A DNA stretch of 64,000 nt from Linum tenue (GCA_946122785.1 CAMGYJ010000005.1:61826200-61890199), one strand, 5' to 3'. Counted from the stretch's first letter, positions 10,590 to 23,448 are shown. A program made the numbers and translations. Notes: generated by a model from the sequence alone, not told the origin.

Positions 10590-11797
10590 TAGGGGTGTGC
10601 AACGGTCCAATCAGAACCGAATCGGACCAAACTCAAGAGAACTGCGACCCAATTGTAAGAGACACCTATGGACCAAGTACCGGACTAACAGTGCATTCGG
10701 TTCGCTTTGGTCCGGTCCAAATGTCAATTATGTTAATTATTTCAGTATTTATAACATGGGCTAATACCACTACAACATCCAAACTATAATTACCACTTGT
10801 ATCCCAACTTATTCAATATTACAAAAATATCATATCATATCCTATAACAATTGCGTGTCATTTATGTTCTGACAATTTCATTGACCGTTAGAAATAATTG
10901 GTCAAATGGTGGTCAAAGTTACGTTAATTATTGGTCACGTGGCAGAAACATGGTGGACATCATTGCTATAAGAACCGAACCAAATCAACGGTCGGGCCAG
11001 TAGAACCATCAAACCAGTTATAATAGCGGTTTGGTTTATTGTTTGGACGATTATTGATGGACCAAACGGTTTTGCACGGTTCAACATAAAATCAGATGAA
11101 CCACCACGGTTTAACTGGTTCACTCTTTTAACAAAAAAATATGCTTTAACATAAACTAAGACCACCAAACCATAATTATTAATTTTATATATGCTTCCTC
11201 TTCTCATTCCAACCTTGTTGTTGTCGACTTTAGGTTATCCATTACCGACTAGAACTATAATTTTTAATTTGAATTAAAAACACAGGGTCTCTTTTGTGAG
11301 ATCTGAATGATTTATTAGATATTTTGGGATGATATGAATTTGAAATTGTTTATGGTCAATGATACCTTCATTCTTATATGTTATATATCATGAACAGTTC
11401 ACCAACGATTTTATAACGGTTAACCACTGAACCCTAAATCACTAACTTTTTCAGTTGAGCCTCTAGTCCGGTTCTGAAAACAAACGATTTTATAGGTAAA
11501 TCACTGAACCCTAAACCACTAACTTTTTCGGTTGAACCTCTAGTCCGATTCTGAAAACAAAGGCGGACACATATATGCCATGTACTCAGCCACATCATAA
11601 TTCTAAATTCAAAATAGATAATATAATAACAATTTTGTGTCTCCCACCCACTTCTCCTTTTTCGTTTCTTTTCCGGCGTCCCTTCATCTCTCTTCCTTCT
11701 CAGGCGATATGGGGGGGTCGCCGGTTGTCAAACCAGACAATGATGGCTCGATGAACCAGGCGACAGCAGGAAGACGCAGACCCATTGCACACCCCTA
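10590..11797. mobile_element. Possible hAT-like element pair of ends
   Basis: TAGGGGTGTGCAA at 10590 and TTGCACACCCCTA ending 11797 are inverse, as in hAT-like termini. The 8-bp flanks (ATGGTAAA and GTGGAGAG) do not match, so the two ends may belong to different copies. The interior includes 'aaccgg/ccggtt' low-complexity sequence and a pyrimidine-rich segment at 11640-11700. Confidence 0.45.
11349..11565 (+). repeat. Repeat flanking UBA1, with an internal ~85-bp duplication
   Basis: The segment 'actaactttttcrgttgarcctctagtccg' occurs twice in tandem (about 11440 and 11520). The 11349-11480 stretch reappears inverted at 17625-17799 beyond the other end of UBA1, including 'atgaacagttcaccaac' and 'cggttaaccactgaac'. 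Confidence 0.75.
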
Positions 11798-12157
11798 GTG
11801 GAGAGAACTTGAAACGCAAGCCAGGGTTTATCAATGGCTTGCTACGTCTTCAAACGAGATATGCAATCACAACTGAAAATTCCTTTTCTCAAACGAGATG
11901 AGAACAGCTATAAACGTAAAAATAACTTACGTCTTCTACTGAAAGAGATAGAGAGTACACTTCTTCGAGCTAGACGGCAAAGGCACAGGCCGACAACAGC
12001 ACGCACAAGAGAAGCAGAAATAAAACTGTCCAAGTGTTCATAGAATCGGTAACTCTCTGGGAAATGTATCGACAGAAGGTGTTTCGTCTATCCGCTGAGG
12101 GAATCTTGTAGTAGTAATAGTAGTAGTATTCTTTTCCCGGTTGGTTTCTTAAACGAT
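11798..12157 (-). other. Region 3' of UBA1
   Basis: The part nearest 12157 is presumably the UBA1 3' UTR. It contains a short 'agtagtaat' trinucleotide run. A 69-codon plus-strand ORF at 11834 has no recognisable motif and I do not call it a gene. Confidence 0.4.
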
Positions 12158-15100
12158 CTACCTAAAGTAAATAGAGACCTGCGGAATATCGATGTCGTTG
12201 TCCTCTTCATCTTCGCAGGCAACAACAACATCAAAGTGACAACGGTAAGAAGGCAGCTCAGCACGCGCTACTTCCCTAGCGAGATCGACCATCCTCTTGT
12301 CCATTCGATCTTTGTGCCTAAGGAACATGCTGTTGTACAGCAGGCAGCTTCCGTACGAGATACTGTAAGCATTCAAGCCCTTCTTCTTCAGCCACTCGAG
12401 AAGCTCCTTGAGAGTTGGATTGTTCTTGAGAATCCATCTGTCCCAAACTGTCCAGCTCATGTCCTGATGCTTGATCACCTTCGGTGGGACCGGCTCGGCA
12501 ATGGAGAAGAGAGGAAGGGCCAGATTGGCAAAGCTGTTTCTGTAGTCCTCCAGCTTGTGCTGTGTATCCAGAACCTTGTAAAGCTCCAGGCAGACAAGAC
12601 CGGTTGCCATGGCGGTGGATGTTGCAATGGCTGGTATGATCCTGCCGGCAATGAACTTGGCCTTGAGTTTGTCCACTTCTGGAATGCCATAGTTCCTTGC
12701 CCTCATGTTGGCCAGTCCAGCTATCAGGTCCATATGATAGTTCGTGTCATCATCCTGCAGAGGCCACCATTTTCAAAGTTCAGGGCATGGTCAGCAAAAC
12801 TAAACAGAACCTAGAAATTAAGGCAGATAATAGACAGACAGCACCACATACTTAGTTTTCACTAAAAAATAGTTGACTGATTGAGTTAGAAGTTAAAGAA
12901 CACTTTTGCAATCCAACTTCTAAGGAGCTATAAAAGCCAACTCAATATTAAAATTTCATTTAGCTCCCTTATTACTTATGCCCATAACAGCAATTTCTAA
13001 GGACCCACGCATTTCTTTGTTATATAATAAACTATGTTGGCACCTAACTGAAAACACTTTTTCATCTCTTTTACAAGAAAATAAGTTACTTAACTGCAAG
13101 ACAAAACAGTGCGCATGGGGGCTTGCTTTTGACAAGGTCAGCAAGACATAACAGAACATAGAAATAAGGAACCTTACAGGAACAGCAACACCTAAGCACT
13201 ATGATCTGAGTATCTAGATCTTGTATTCAAAAGGGGTGTTTTACTACCATCATCATCATCTAGTGAACTGTATAGAATCTACACAAACATATAACATGAA
13301 TGAAGTGGAATGCTCTGGGCAAGGGCCTGATCGAAAATGTTAAATGTGTAAGCCCATTACAAAATATAGCCCCTTTAAAATGCACCGGACGCATTAAAAG
13401 GTAAACGGATCACTGGAAGCTAGGAGCTAGATAACCATAAGTTCAAACTGATTGCAAGAGAGGAATCTAACAGACCTTTTCAAATTGAATGGGAGCCATT
13501 TTGAATCCTGGCACTAGCTGCTGCCTGCATGTTTCCAACTTTAAAATCAGCTCATCAATAGCTTTCGCATCATCGATTGACGAGGTAGAAACATTTGTTG
13601 CTTTCTCATCTGTCTCAATCTTCACACCTTTCTTCGGCTCGAAATCTGGCACTATAACTCTGTTAATAGCATCAGCTATCTTGGCTGGAGACTTAACCCA
13701 GTCAGGCAGTGGAATCCCAAAGATTTCTGCACGTAAGATGGCTCCAGCCATAACGAAATGTAGGTGGCTCATATCATCAGTAGAGAACTGAAGCGGGCGA
13801 GGGAAACGCTTAGGAGCAGACCAGAACGGGGTTCCGCTGCTTGTTACTGCATCTTCAGGAAAAGTGAACGTCAGCTGTTTCACACGGTTGACAAAATAGT
13901 CTTCAAATCTGCAAATTGAAACACATGTAATAAAAGGTATTTAGAAGCAATGTGAAACATATGTTTTTTGCTGAAATAAAATCAGACAGATTTGCATGCT
14001 TACTTCAGACGAGCCCAAGTGATGCAGTCCTGGAACTCCACGCATCGCTCCTTCTCAAGACATTCAAGAACCCTTTCCAAGTTGTCCTTTGCCTGGGCAT
14101 CACCTGCATTTTTCATTGCAGAGGCATACTCCTTGGGAGCCAACAGGAAAGCATTTACCTCTGCAGGAGTCTTCTCAAGCAAACCCTCAAATTCAGAACG
14201 AGCCCATGTCAAGCAGTGGTCTATGTTGTGGGGAAATGAGTGAACAGTGCACATGGGGGCTTGCTTCTCAGGCGGGTCACGTGAGGCACCATAATTTTCA
14301 GTCAGATGTGGGATGACCATTTGAGTGTTGCACTTGGCACCTAAGGTTCCAGACTCAAGAAGTGGCTTCTGGAAATACAAGCATCTACCGTCAATATAGA
14401 GCCTAGCATTCACATTATCAAGGGCATTGATCACCACAGTCAGGTTCTCCCAGAAATTATCATCAAACACAGATTCAGTTTCAGGACTTGCACGGTTCTG
14501 CAGAGCTTCAATATTGAAATTCGGGTTTATCAGAGATGCAGCGGATGCAGCAACAGTTGATTTGGCTTGTCCAATGTTCCAATCTCGGAAAAGGAACTGC
14601 CTGCTAAGGTTACTCTTTTCTATAACATCATCATCTGTGACTGTGAGCTTCCCTTGCTTTCCACACGAGACCCCCATCAAAGCTAAGTTCTTCAGAAACT
14701 CACAGCCAAGGGCACCAGATCCCACAATGAACACTTTCGCATCTTCAAGCTTCTTCTGAAGCTTTGCCCCAAAAACTGAAATTTGTGCATCATATCGACT
14801 GTTTAAGGGCTTCAGGTCATTGGGATCCAAGGGCTCAGTTGGAAGAGACTCAACCGAGTCAAAGTAGAAAAACTGTCCACAGACATGCAAAAGAGTGCAG
14901 ACATGTCAGTACGTGTAAGTTGTAACACTACAGCACTAGAAGAGACAGAAAAAGCATTCCAGGATTATCTGAAGTTAGCCCAGACTTACCCCAAGCAAGG
15001 AACATAAGTTTTAAGAACAGAAGGGGGTGAAAAAGAGCCAATTACCTGGAATAGCGGGTGGAATTTCCCAGAGCAAGCCTTGACAACTTCCTGTCCAACA

Positions 15101-16877
15101 ATACCACCAAACATGGCAGCCATGGGATTCAGCACAGCTCTTGCACCAAAAGCAAAATGATGAAGAATCTTTTGGTTGATTGCTTCAAGCTTTCCATCAC
15201 CTGCATTATCATTGATATTATTAAACAATGACAGGAACCTCTGAGCATCATCCTCTGACCCAGCAACTGGATAACGGCCCAACTCAGCAACAAACTTATC
15301 CAGCGTCAGGAAAGCCAAGTGCAAGAGAGGTGGACGATCAAACTTGGAGAAGTCGCTCAAAAGGAAATCCCCAGGGTTCTTGATTGCATCTCGCAGGGTT
15401 TTGAACTTCAAAACCTTCGGTTGCTTCACTTGTGTGACAATGCCACCTTTGATATAAGTAGAATAATTTGTGGTGTCCTCTTCTATGTTGAATGAATAGG
15501 GTCTGGCATTCTTAACCTTCCTAGGCTTTCCATCATTGAGTTCAGCCATCCCATCGACCTCAGAGAAAACAACTAAGTCACCATCTTGAAGCTCCACCCT
15601 CTCATCGTCAACGCAAGCTATAAGCGCAGGGTTGTCATTGCTGATAGAAGCAATTATGCCTGTATGGGGATCCTCACCATCCACATCAAAAACAGTAAAC
15701 TCAGGGCCGAAATCACAGAACACACTACCGAAAAGGCCCCGAACTTCTGACTTGATGAAGGCAATGGGAGGTTGATGAGTGTGGCAGTAGTCATCGAATT
15801 CAATTGCCTTGTCTAAACTAAGATCCGTGAATACAACAGCCTGAAACCATAAACAAAACCCTTCTATTTGTAACAGCCTGTATCTAATATTGGATATCAG
15901 CTTGTACAAAAAAATGCACTATAAATGCCCTTGTGCATAAAGTATCCTCCGTTTATTAAACCAGCTGAAAGCATTTAATTCTTGAAATCATTCCAATCTA
16001 AGATAAGCATCATTAATAGGACATAAAGAACCCATTACCTGGAAATCAGACAGTTGTTCCTTCTTGAGTGGGCCAGTTAAAGTGGAAATCACCACAGAGT
16101 TGTTTAGTTCTTGTAACTTCTGGATACAAGCAAGAGCCCTGTTCTTCCCAACATCTTGTTCTGTGAAGACGAAATTGCTAGACAAGTCCCACAACTCCAC
16201 CACTCCTTCATCATGTAAGGTCACAGACTTGACTCCAGCAAGAACCAGGTTCTTCGCTGCAAGAGACAACCCAAAACTCTTAAGTCAATGAAGCATAAGA
16301 ACCTTTGATGAGCCTTAGATGATGGAAATGGTCAATGCAGGATAAATCTACATCTACAAGACAGATAATGAGTTACTAGACCGATAATAAGTTACTCTAC
16401 TTCCTAATCCGACTAAACAGTTACAGACTAGTTCAATATCAGCAACAACAATATATTGGGAACTAACAGCTCATTTCTCTACTGGAACAACGGACAAATT
16501 AGCAGATCTTACTCACCAATCTCAGCGCCGAGTCCATTCATCCCGGATATTAGAACATTGGAAGCAAACAGCCTTCGCATAGTCTCGCGGCCGTAGACAG
16601 CAAGCTGACGGCTGTGCAGATCCTCATCGATATATTGCTGGTTTCCGTTTCCTAGAGTCATGATCGACGAGCCGCTGTTGCTGTTACTGCTAGCGTTGCC
16701 GGAGTTGCTGCTGTTGGTGTTTACGTTGACGGCGGTAGTGGTTGCGGGAGATCCCGTGGCCGCAGCAGCGGTTTCGATGCGGTGCTTCTTGATGAGCGAT
16801 TCGGTGGCGTTACAGATAGGTCTCCCTTCTCCTTCTACTGCAACCTCTCCTCCACCAGCTCTCTTCCGAGGAAGCAT
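12158..16877 (-). CDS. UBA1: Ubiquitin-activating enzyme E1, six coding exons
   Basis: E1 adenylates the ubiquitin C-terminus with ATP, captures it as a thioester on its own cysteine and passes it to E2 enzymes. It acts in cytosol and nucleus. Coding exons read on the minus strand: 16877-16517, 16256-16039, 15840-15046, 14872-14004, 13908-13476, 12754-12158. All junctions are GT-AG and phases join exactly to give 1090 aa, the usual plant size. Visible landmarks: the inactive adenylation half around residues 100-450, the ATP-binding GSGALGCEF near residue 509, [14 protein letters not shown] after it, the catalytic cysteine in [12 protein letters not shown] near residue 666, and the C-terminal ubiquitin-fold domain in the last exon (from [10 protein letters not shown]). 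An upstream in-frame ATG (16913) would add 12 residues. I prefer MLPRKR because the sequence before it looks like the end of a 5' UTR intron (GAATAG acceptor). The N-terminus is Asn/Ser-rich and low complexity. Confidence 0.96.
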
Positions 16878-17400
16878 AAAGAAAGGTGGACTATTCACAC
16901 AATTAATTTCCATCCAATCAACGACAGAATTATCACACCAGTAGGAAAAATGGAGCCAAAAACACGCAGCAAAACATCAGAACATTTAATGCACCGATAG
17001 AAGGAAAAAAACCTAGAAGAAGAATATAGAGCTGGGAAGTGAAAAGGCAGCTGGGAACAAACAAAAGAGTATGAAGCGGTTGATTTTCCGGAAAGATTTT
17101 CCTCCGAGCTTTCTCGCCGATCAAACGGACCAGCTAAGAGATAGCTCGGGACTCCTAACTTGAGGAAATAAAAAGAGCTCCGATGAAAGAAAGGCAGCGA
17201 ATATTATGCAGAAAATTGGAGGAAAAGAACATACCGAGAAGAACGAGGAAGCAATCGGATCGATCGAGAAGGAGTGGGTAAGAAGAAGGCTTAGAGGTTT
17301 ATCGGGCGATTGCTTTTAGGGTTTGGGAGGGAACGTGACCGGAGAGGATGAGGAGGTTCAGGTCGGTGGGTTCATTGTCGGCTTTTTGTAGCGGGGAGAG
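16878..17400 (-). promoter_or_regulatory. UBA1 5' UTR, probable leader intron and promoter
   Basis: A possible donor (TCTCG then GTATGTTC, near 17235 on the minus strand) and a possible acceptor just before the MLPRKR start would define a leader intron of about 350 bp. The 5'-most transcribed region is probably the GA-rich sequence near 17250-17420. No certain TATA box was identified. This is inference from splice-like signals. Confidence 0.4.
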
Positions 17401-17624
17401 AGAGTGATAGAGAAGGAACTAGGAAGGGCTGTGGCATTGGGGGAGTTAAGACAATAGAGATGCAATTTGAATCAGTCTTGGGTATTATTCGATCTGATTC
17501 GCGATGGGCGGGTATTATTCGATTCACAGAAGCGTGGGGTAGGGTATGGATAAATATTTCTAACTCACCCTGTCCTGCCTAGCTCCGCAACTTCCTTGGT
17601 CCATTTCTCTGTTTTAAGAATCGA

Positions 17625-17799
17625 ATCGGAGGCTGAACCGGACAGGAGGCTGAACCGGAAAAGTTAGTGGTTTAGCGTTCAGTGGTTAACCGTTACAAAA
17701 CCGTTGGTGAACCGTTGATAGAACTGTTCATGATATATAACATATAAGACTTGCATATTACACTAATTTAAGAATGAAGTTATCATTAACCATAAACAA
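17625..17799 (-). repeat. Inverted copy of the repeat at 11349-11480
   Basis: Reverse-complement matches include 'gttagtggtttag', 'cagtggttaaccgtta' and 'gaactgttcatgatatat'. It is cut off at 17800 by the T run that ends the neighbouring LINE, so the LINE inserted into it. Confidence 0.75.
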
Positions 17800-17928
17800 T
17801 TTTTTTTATGGTTAATCAAAAATGCATTGAAGCTCGGGGAGGTGCAGACTCGCATCCTCTCTCTCAAAAAGTTCACTTGTTCATTACAACGTGTAAACTA
17901 AACCAGAAACTATTACAGAACCATCATG

Positions 17929-20900
17929 CTATACTATATCTCCAAGAACCTTATGCACCTTCAACTGGAACGTAGTTTGGCTGCTGGCAAATATTGAAAA
18001 TTCTTTCATCACCTTCTTCGCTACATGAGATGGAGAAATTGTCACCAAATCACCATGCACTCTTGCACATCGCTCATTCCAAAGCATACTGATGCCCATT
18101 ATCCACAGAACCCTTCCAACTGCTGATGCATCAGTAGGAAGGCTCCAAGTGCTCTTTGTCCATGAGAGTTGAGCACACCAATCTGCAAAGTCAGGGTAAA
18201 AACATATTTCTTGCAATAGCTTACTCAACGCAGCCCTACTAAAAGGACAACCACCAAACAAATGATCACGAGTCTCTACACCACCAGGGCAGAAAACACA
18301 CCCAACATCATAGCTAATCCCCCAACTTTCCAACTTTTTCTTTGTTCCGACTCTGTCCAATATTACCAACCAGAGTAACACAATGCTTTGGGAAAATTGG
18401 TTTGCTCCATACAACTGAAGACCATGACAACATTGGACTAGGGACTCGAATGGAAGCTCATACCTGCTTGACTGAATATCGAGCAAGAACAGTGTCATCC
18501 CATGCTGATGACTCCCCTACTCCTATTATATGCTGCCAAGCCTCTACATTTCAAGATCTTTCTCCAAACCCAAGTGCTAACTGTGCTAGGTGGAATAGCC
18601 CAAATACTCCTTACTTTCACCCTATACTTCTTCATCCACGCCACCCAACGAGACCCTGCTTCAGCTAACAGATTCCACAAATGTCTAATTACACATGCCC
18701 CTATTCCATGTCTTAAATCACGAATACCCAAGCCTCCCTCCTGCCTTAATAAAGCAACTTTAGACCATGCTACTGGAGCTTTCTTTCTCTTATTTACATC
18801 TACACCCCACAAGAATCTATTGTAAGCATCCTCTATCAGCTTGAGTACCTTTAAAGGGAGCAGAAAAATAGGCATCCAATACTGGGATACACTAGTAATA
18901 ACTGAATCAATCCATTTTAATTTCTCTGCATAACTCAGGGCTCTGGCTTGCCTAGTATGGATCCGTTCAGTGATCTTATCAACAAGACATTCACAATCAA
19001 AAGAAACTCACCTAGAGGGAACCCAAACTGATTAGATAACACTTGTTTTTCTTCCTGAGAAAGCCCCGCACATAATAATTGACACTTCTGAGGATTACAT
19101 TAAGGCCCGAGATTGAATGGAACTGTGAGAGTACCTGTTTTATCCCATCCAGTGTTGTAGGTGATCCATTAGAAAAAAAGTAGTAGATCATCATTCATCC
19201 GCAAAACAAAGGTGTGTGATTTCCAAAATCTTACAACAAGGATGAAAAGGGATCTGATTACTTCTAACAGTCCTATTTAAAAGACATGAAAACACTTCCA
19301 TAGCAATTGTAAAGAGATTGGGGAGAATGGATCCCTCGTCTCAATCCCTTAGTTGCAGGAAAATAGCCACATAATCCTCATTGAATGAAACACTGAGCAT
19401 AGGAGGTTGTACACATGACTCAACCAATTTAACAAAGATGTCTGGCATACCCATAGTCATCATAACCTTAAACAGAAATAGCCAATCAACTGAATTAAAG
19501 GCTTTCATGAGATCAATTTTGAGGGCGCACCTAGGAGAGATTCTACTCCTATGGTAGTCCTTCACTAGCTCCGCGGCCATTAGTATATTATCACTAATTA
19601 AACGGTCTTTGACAAAAGCATATTGACTTCTGCTAATTGGAAGTGGTAAGACCAATGACAATCGATTAGACAATAGCTTGGAAATACACTTATTAATCAC
19701 ATTGCAACAGGATATAGGCCTAAAATATTTTATTCGTTCAACAACAGGAAGCTTGGGAATAAGAGAAATAATTGTCGAATTTACCTGACTAGGCATAACT
19801 CCAGTTTTAAAGAAAACCAACACAGTGTTCTCCACTTCAGTCCCCACAATCTACCAGTCCAGCTTAAAGAATTCAGCAATGTATCCATCTGGGCCTGGTG
19901 CTTTGTCATTACTCATCCCAAAGAAAACCTTTTTAATTTCTTCCCTAGTAACTGGAGTGATCAGCAAAGCAGCATCTTCATCAGTTAGCTTCTTACATAA
20001 TAGTTCCTCAAAGAACACACTAGGGAACTGCGGAAAAGAGGTGTCTGCATTTCCTAGTAGCCACTTGTAGAAATCAACTGTTACCTTACTCACTGTTGTC
20101 GCATCAATTACTACTTCCCCATTATCATTTATCAATTTTTGAATAGTCAGCTTGTGATTCCTAGCCTTAACCATACCATGAAAAAACCCAGTATTAGCAT
20201 CCCATCGAGTGATCCATTGGACCATCGACTTTTGCCTATAAAAAGACTCTTCAACACTCTGGAGATCCCTACACATTTTCTCCTGCTCAATTACAGCCTG
20301 TGAGTTGACTTCAGAGGGATCAGATAACATAATACTCTGCAAAACTTCCAACACTGCTTCTGCTACTCTTGTTCTAAGTGATAGATCAGAATAGACAGCT
20401 TTGTTCAGACTCTTGAGCCTTCTCTTAAGCTCCCCTAGGTTCCTATATAATATTCGATAAGGCTCCATAGTAGCCTCCAGTTGCCAAGCCTCTCTCAAAA
20501 TCTCTTCATATTGAGGATACTATCTCCAAAACAAGAAGAACTTAAAATGTTTTGGTAACGAAGTAAGCCTAGAGCCAGTCTGTATAAACAATCCACAATG
20601 ATCTGATACTCCAGGAGCAATAGTCTGCGCCGGACTATTTGGAAAACTATCCAACCACTTCTCAGTAACCAGGGCCCTATCAATCCGTCATGAAATTGGA
20701 TTATTGGCATGTTTGTTCCACCAAGTAAACCATGAACCCAATAGTTTATGGTTTGTGAGCCGCATATCCTGAATCCAACGACGAAAATCCTCCATGCTTT
20801 GATTAAAACTAGGACGATTTGAGGCTTCATTATCTTCAACGATAACATTAAAGTCCCCAATCCAGACTCCAGGCTCTCTAGCCACTCCAAACTGTCTCAA

Positions 20901-21158
20901 CTCATCATATAACTCTGTCTTATCCTGCACTTTATTTGGGCTATAAACTGCAGTAATTAGGCATGATTCTGTACCAGACTGAACACGAACACTAATAAAA
21001 TGCTCTCCCATTCCAACTTCACTAACTGTCAATTGAGGTTTCCAGAACAGCCAAACCCGACTAGAAGCAGAATATTTATAATTATCTAGCTGCTTCCAAC
21101 TACTATAATGTTTATTCCTTATATCATCAACATTATTCTTTAATACTCTAGTTTCCAA
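17929..21158 (-). pseudogene. LINE ORF2 relic: endonuclease, RT, zf-RVT
   Basis: The endonuclease remnant at 20495-21158 starts METRV and includes AVYSPNKVQDKTELYDELR and WIGDFNVI, with the N-terminal catalytic part lost or displaced. RT at 19341-20498 includes NDKAPGPDGYIAEFF, FRPISCCNVINKCISKLLS, and LKIDLMKAFNSVDW, where AYD has become AFN. The FADD motif near 19195 is corrupted to a FADE-plus-stop reading. The 18495-18875 segment continues the thumb region (APVAWSKVALLRQEGGLGIR). The 17929-18498 segment is zf-RVT (CVFCPGGVETRDHLFGGCPF) and ends the protein. At least four frame breaks are needed to join the parts, so it is non-functional. Confidence 0.88.
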
Positions 21159-21188
21159 AATAGCAAAAAACTCTACTTGTAAATTTGA

Positions 21189-21626
21189 GCTTGTTTGCTT
21201 GATGGATTTGGTGAGAGATTTGGATCCATCATGGACTTTGTCAAAAATCCATTGTTTGTTTCATGCATTTAGGGGAAACAAATCCGTGGGTCCCACGAAC
21301 TTTAAGAGACCAAATCCATGGACCCCACGGACTTGAAAGTTCCACCTATTTTGGTGGGAATTGATTATGGATTTTGAAGTCCATCATTTTTTACCAACAT
21401 ACCCTTCATATTTTCTTTCTCTTCTTATATCATTAAGGGCAATAAAGGTAAATTACACTTCATACATATAAACTTAATTAACAAAATCCATCATGAAATC
21501 CATCAAACAAATAATGGTGTTTCTCAAATCCATAATGAACCTAAAACCTTCATATATCCATGGTTTTTCAAAACCCAAGTTATACCAAAACCTTCATTTT
21601 TCAAATCCACGACGCAAACGAGTACT
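21189..21626. mobile_element. MITE-like insertion inside the LINE
   Basis: The left end CTTGTTTGCTTGATGGATTT and the right end, reverse-complemented, CTCGTTTGCGTCGTGGATTT form imperfect 20-bp inverted repeats. The interior has repeated 'atccatgg/ccatggat' phrases. The LINE coding sequence stops on one side and ORF1-type sequence resumes on the other. The target duplication is uncertain. Confidence 0.5.
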
Positions 21627-21639
21627 TGTCTATTTATGT

Positions 21640-22300
21640 ATCTATGTTTCTCAGGGATATTGAATCCCCTGAGATTCCAACAGAGAAGTCTCAATTACAT
21701 TTCCTCCTGTTCTCCCCCCCCCTCTCCTTGGGAGAAGTAGGAATCACAAACTCAATACTCTTTGGATTCAACGGCACCCGAGAACTAATCGCTGAGGCTG
21801 AGATTCTTACATTTCTGCTTTGATCTCGACCTACATAAGTACTTTTACCCTTACGAACCACCAACTGAAACTCATATGCATCCATCACCATTAACCACAA
21901 CTGTCTCCTCAACCACACCAACTAAGTAGCAGCAGCTTTCCCACACTCCAATCCTTCATCCATCACATGACCATACTCAGCACACTGTTCACAACGAGCT
22001 AGAATATTGAAGTAATGAACAAACAAATTCAACCTCTCCTCTCCCTCAAGACGAATCCGAATTTCAGTCGGGAAAAGTGAATTTGCTGCCATTTCAATAC
22101 ATAACTTTGTTGTACCCATCTGAGTTTGAAGCTTAGTTGTCTGGTCCATCCACAACGGTGTACCCAACAAGCTTGCAACCTAATCAATCCCTCCACTGTC
22201 ATATACTCCAGTGGCAACTCTCGAATTCTCCCAAATCGGCAACTTAGTGCAATCCATCTTCACCGATTGAATCCTTGGAACCCATTTACAAAGGAACAAT
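21640..22300 (-). pseudogene. LINE ORF1 relic with DUF4283-like and zinc-knuckle sequence
   Basis: Across two frames the minus strand reads LPLEYMTVEGL then ASLLGTPLWMD, a pattern typical of the DUF4283 domain in plant LINE ORF1, followed by a knuckle-like CEQCAEYGHV. A single-base frame change separates the blocks. ORF1 proteins bind the element RNA. This one is inactive. Confidence 0.65.
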
Positions 22301-23061
22301 GTTATTTTATGTTTCCCGTTGCCCACCCCTACCGCCCAGGTTGGTTGGGTTTTATCGGGTTTGATTGGGTTTGACCAGATTCGGGCAGATACTCCAATAG
22401 GTTATTGTGGCCCTTTTTTTAGATGGGTCCGGGTCAAACTGGGTTGGCCCACATGTCGACCGACGGGGTGACAACCTGGGAAATGCGGTGCAGATAGTTC
22501 GAGTCTTTTGGGGCTAGGGGCTAGTGCTGTTTGGTTGATGGACTCAGCGTATTCCAACAAGGGTTTTAACTCGATTTAGCTCGTTGGTCTAATCGAATTA
22601 GCGGGATAAGGGTTAATGACTCGATCTGCTTAGCTTGGATATATAGAAAAAATATTGTGCATTATTTTAAGTAGGGATACATCACTAGCTTGTGACTTAA
22701 TTTAAAGTACCATATAATAATTTGGCATGTATAATAATACTTACTAAAATTTAAAATAAAAGGATGTCGAGAAAGTACCATACCATATGACTAATGCATT
22801 GCAAAATCTGTCTAACACCACACCCATTTGATTTGCACTCGCTTCTGCGAACAAGACTAGATCATCAATGAAAAAAGATGAGAGCAGGGGTAATGCATGT
22901 GCTCCTCCCGAAAAATTTAAATGTTTATTGAAAGATAATTATAAGAAAAAAAAAGTTACATGAAAAGCAACTACAGGTGGTAGTAAATGTTCCATCTTGG
23001 GACGAAGAGACCAGGGTACGAATCTTCATCCATCATTAAATTTAATATATATTTAATAACC
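22301..23061. other. Repeat debris between LINE and Copia
   Basis: TGCCCACCCCTA at about 22320 is an isolated hAT-like terminus, and 22440-22490 resembles the end of the MITE at 1429-1890 (GACAACCT). No gene is seen. The part next to 23061 probably belongs to the Gypsy-type element into which Copia inserted. Confidence 0.45.
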
Positions 23062-23218
23062 TGTTATAACTGCGCTGCTACGGATTGGGAAATTTGAGGA
23101 TTCGAAAAAGCAAGAAAACGAAAACAGAAAGCACACGACATACGATTTACGTGGTTCACTAACACAATATGTGTTAGCTAGTTGTATTGTTGATAGTCCG
23201 ATTCAAGTCACATCAACA
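23062..23218 (-). repeat. Copia 3' LTR, internally deleted (157 bp)
   Basis: It matches the first ~130 bp and last ~30 bp of the 347-bp partner, lacking about 190 bp from the middle. Purine-rich AAGGTGGAGATT (minus strand) abuts its inner edge as the polypurine tract. Confidence 0.9.
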
Positions 23219-23448
23219 AATCTCCACCTTGACTTGAATCCTCATCCTGTGAAATCTCTGATGTACTCTGCTCCTTCTCTCTCTTACCATCAATGCCCCG
23301 TAGGGCGTAGTCACCCACTCAAGACATTCAGTAAGTCCAAGTAGTGTTGGAACTTGCCATGTGGAACCGGCTTCGTGAACATGTCAGCGGGATTATCTGC
23401 AGTGCCAACCTTCTTCACCTTAATCCTCTTCTTTGTCCTCAAGAAATG

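Larger units (their letters stand above)
17800..22300 (-). mobile_element. Decayed full-structure LINE of a second family (no RNase H)
   Basis: A T run at 17800-17807 is the reversed poly(A) tail. Reading the minus strand from 22300 down, the order is ORF1 with DUF4283/zinc-knuckle-like sequence, endonuclease, reverse transcriptase, then zf-RVT at the 3' end. No RNase H follows the zf-RVT, unlike the LINE at 7203-10502. Many frameshifts and stops mark it as old. A MITE-like insertion sits at about 21189-21626 between ORF1 and the endonuclease part. Confidence 0.85.

Noticed and set aside
7588..10592. Several plus-strand ORFs of 66-154 codons
   Set aside because: All are shadows of the minus-strand LINE RT-RNase H frame.
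10582..11805. 8-bp duplication for the hAT-like pair 10590/11797
   Set aside because: ATGGTAAA and GTGGAGAG agree at only about half the positions, so I kept the element at low confidence without a duplication.
12236..12814. 192-codon plus-strand ORF
   Set aside because: It lies opposite the last UBA1 exon, whose protein is clearly conserved; the antisense frame has no recognisable domain.
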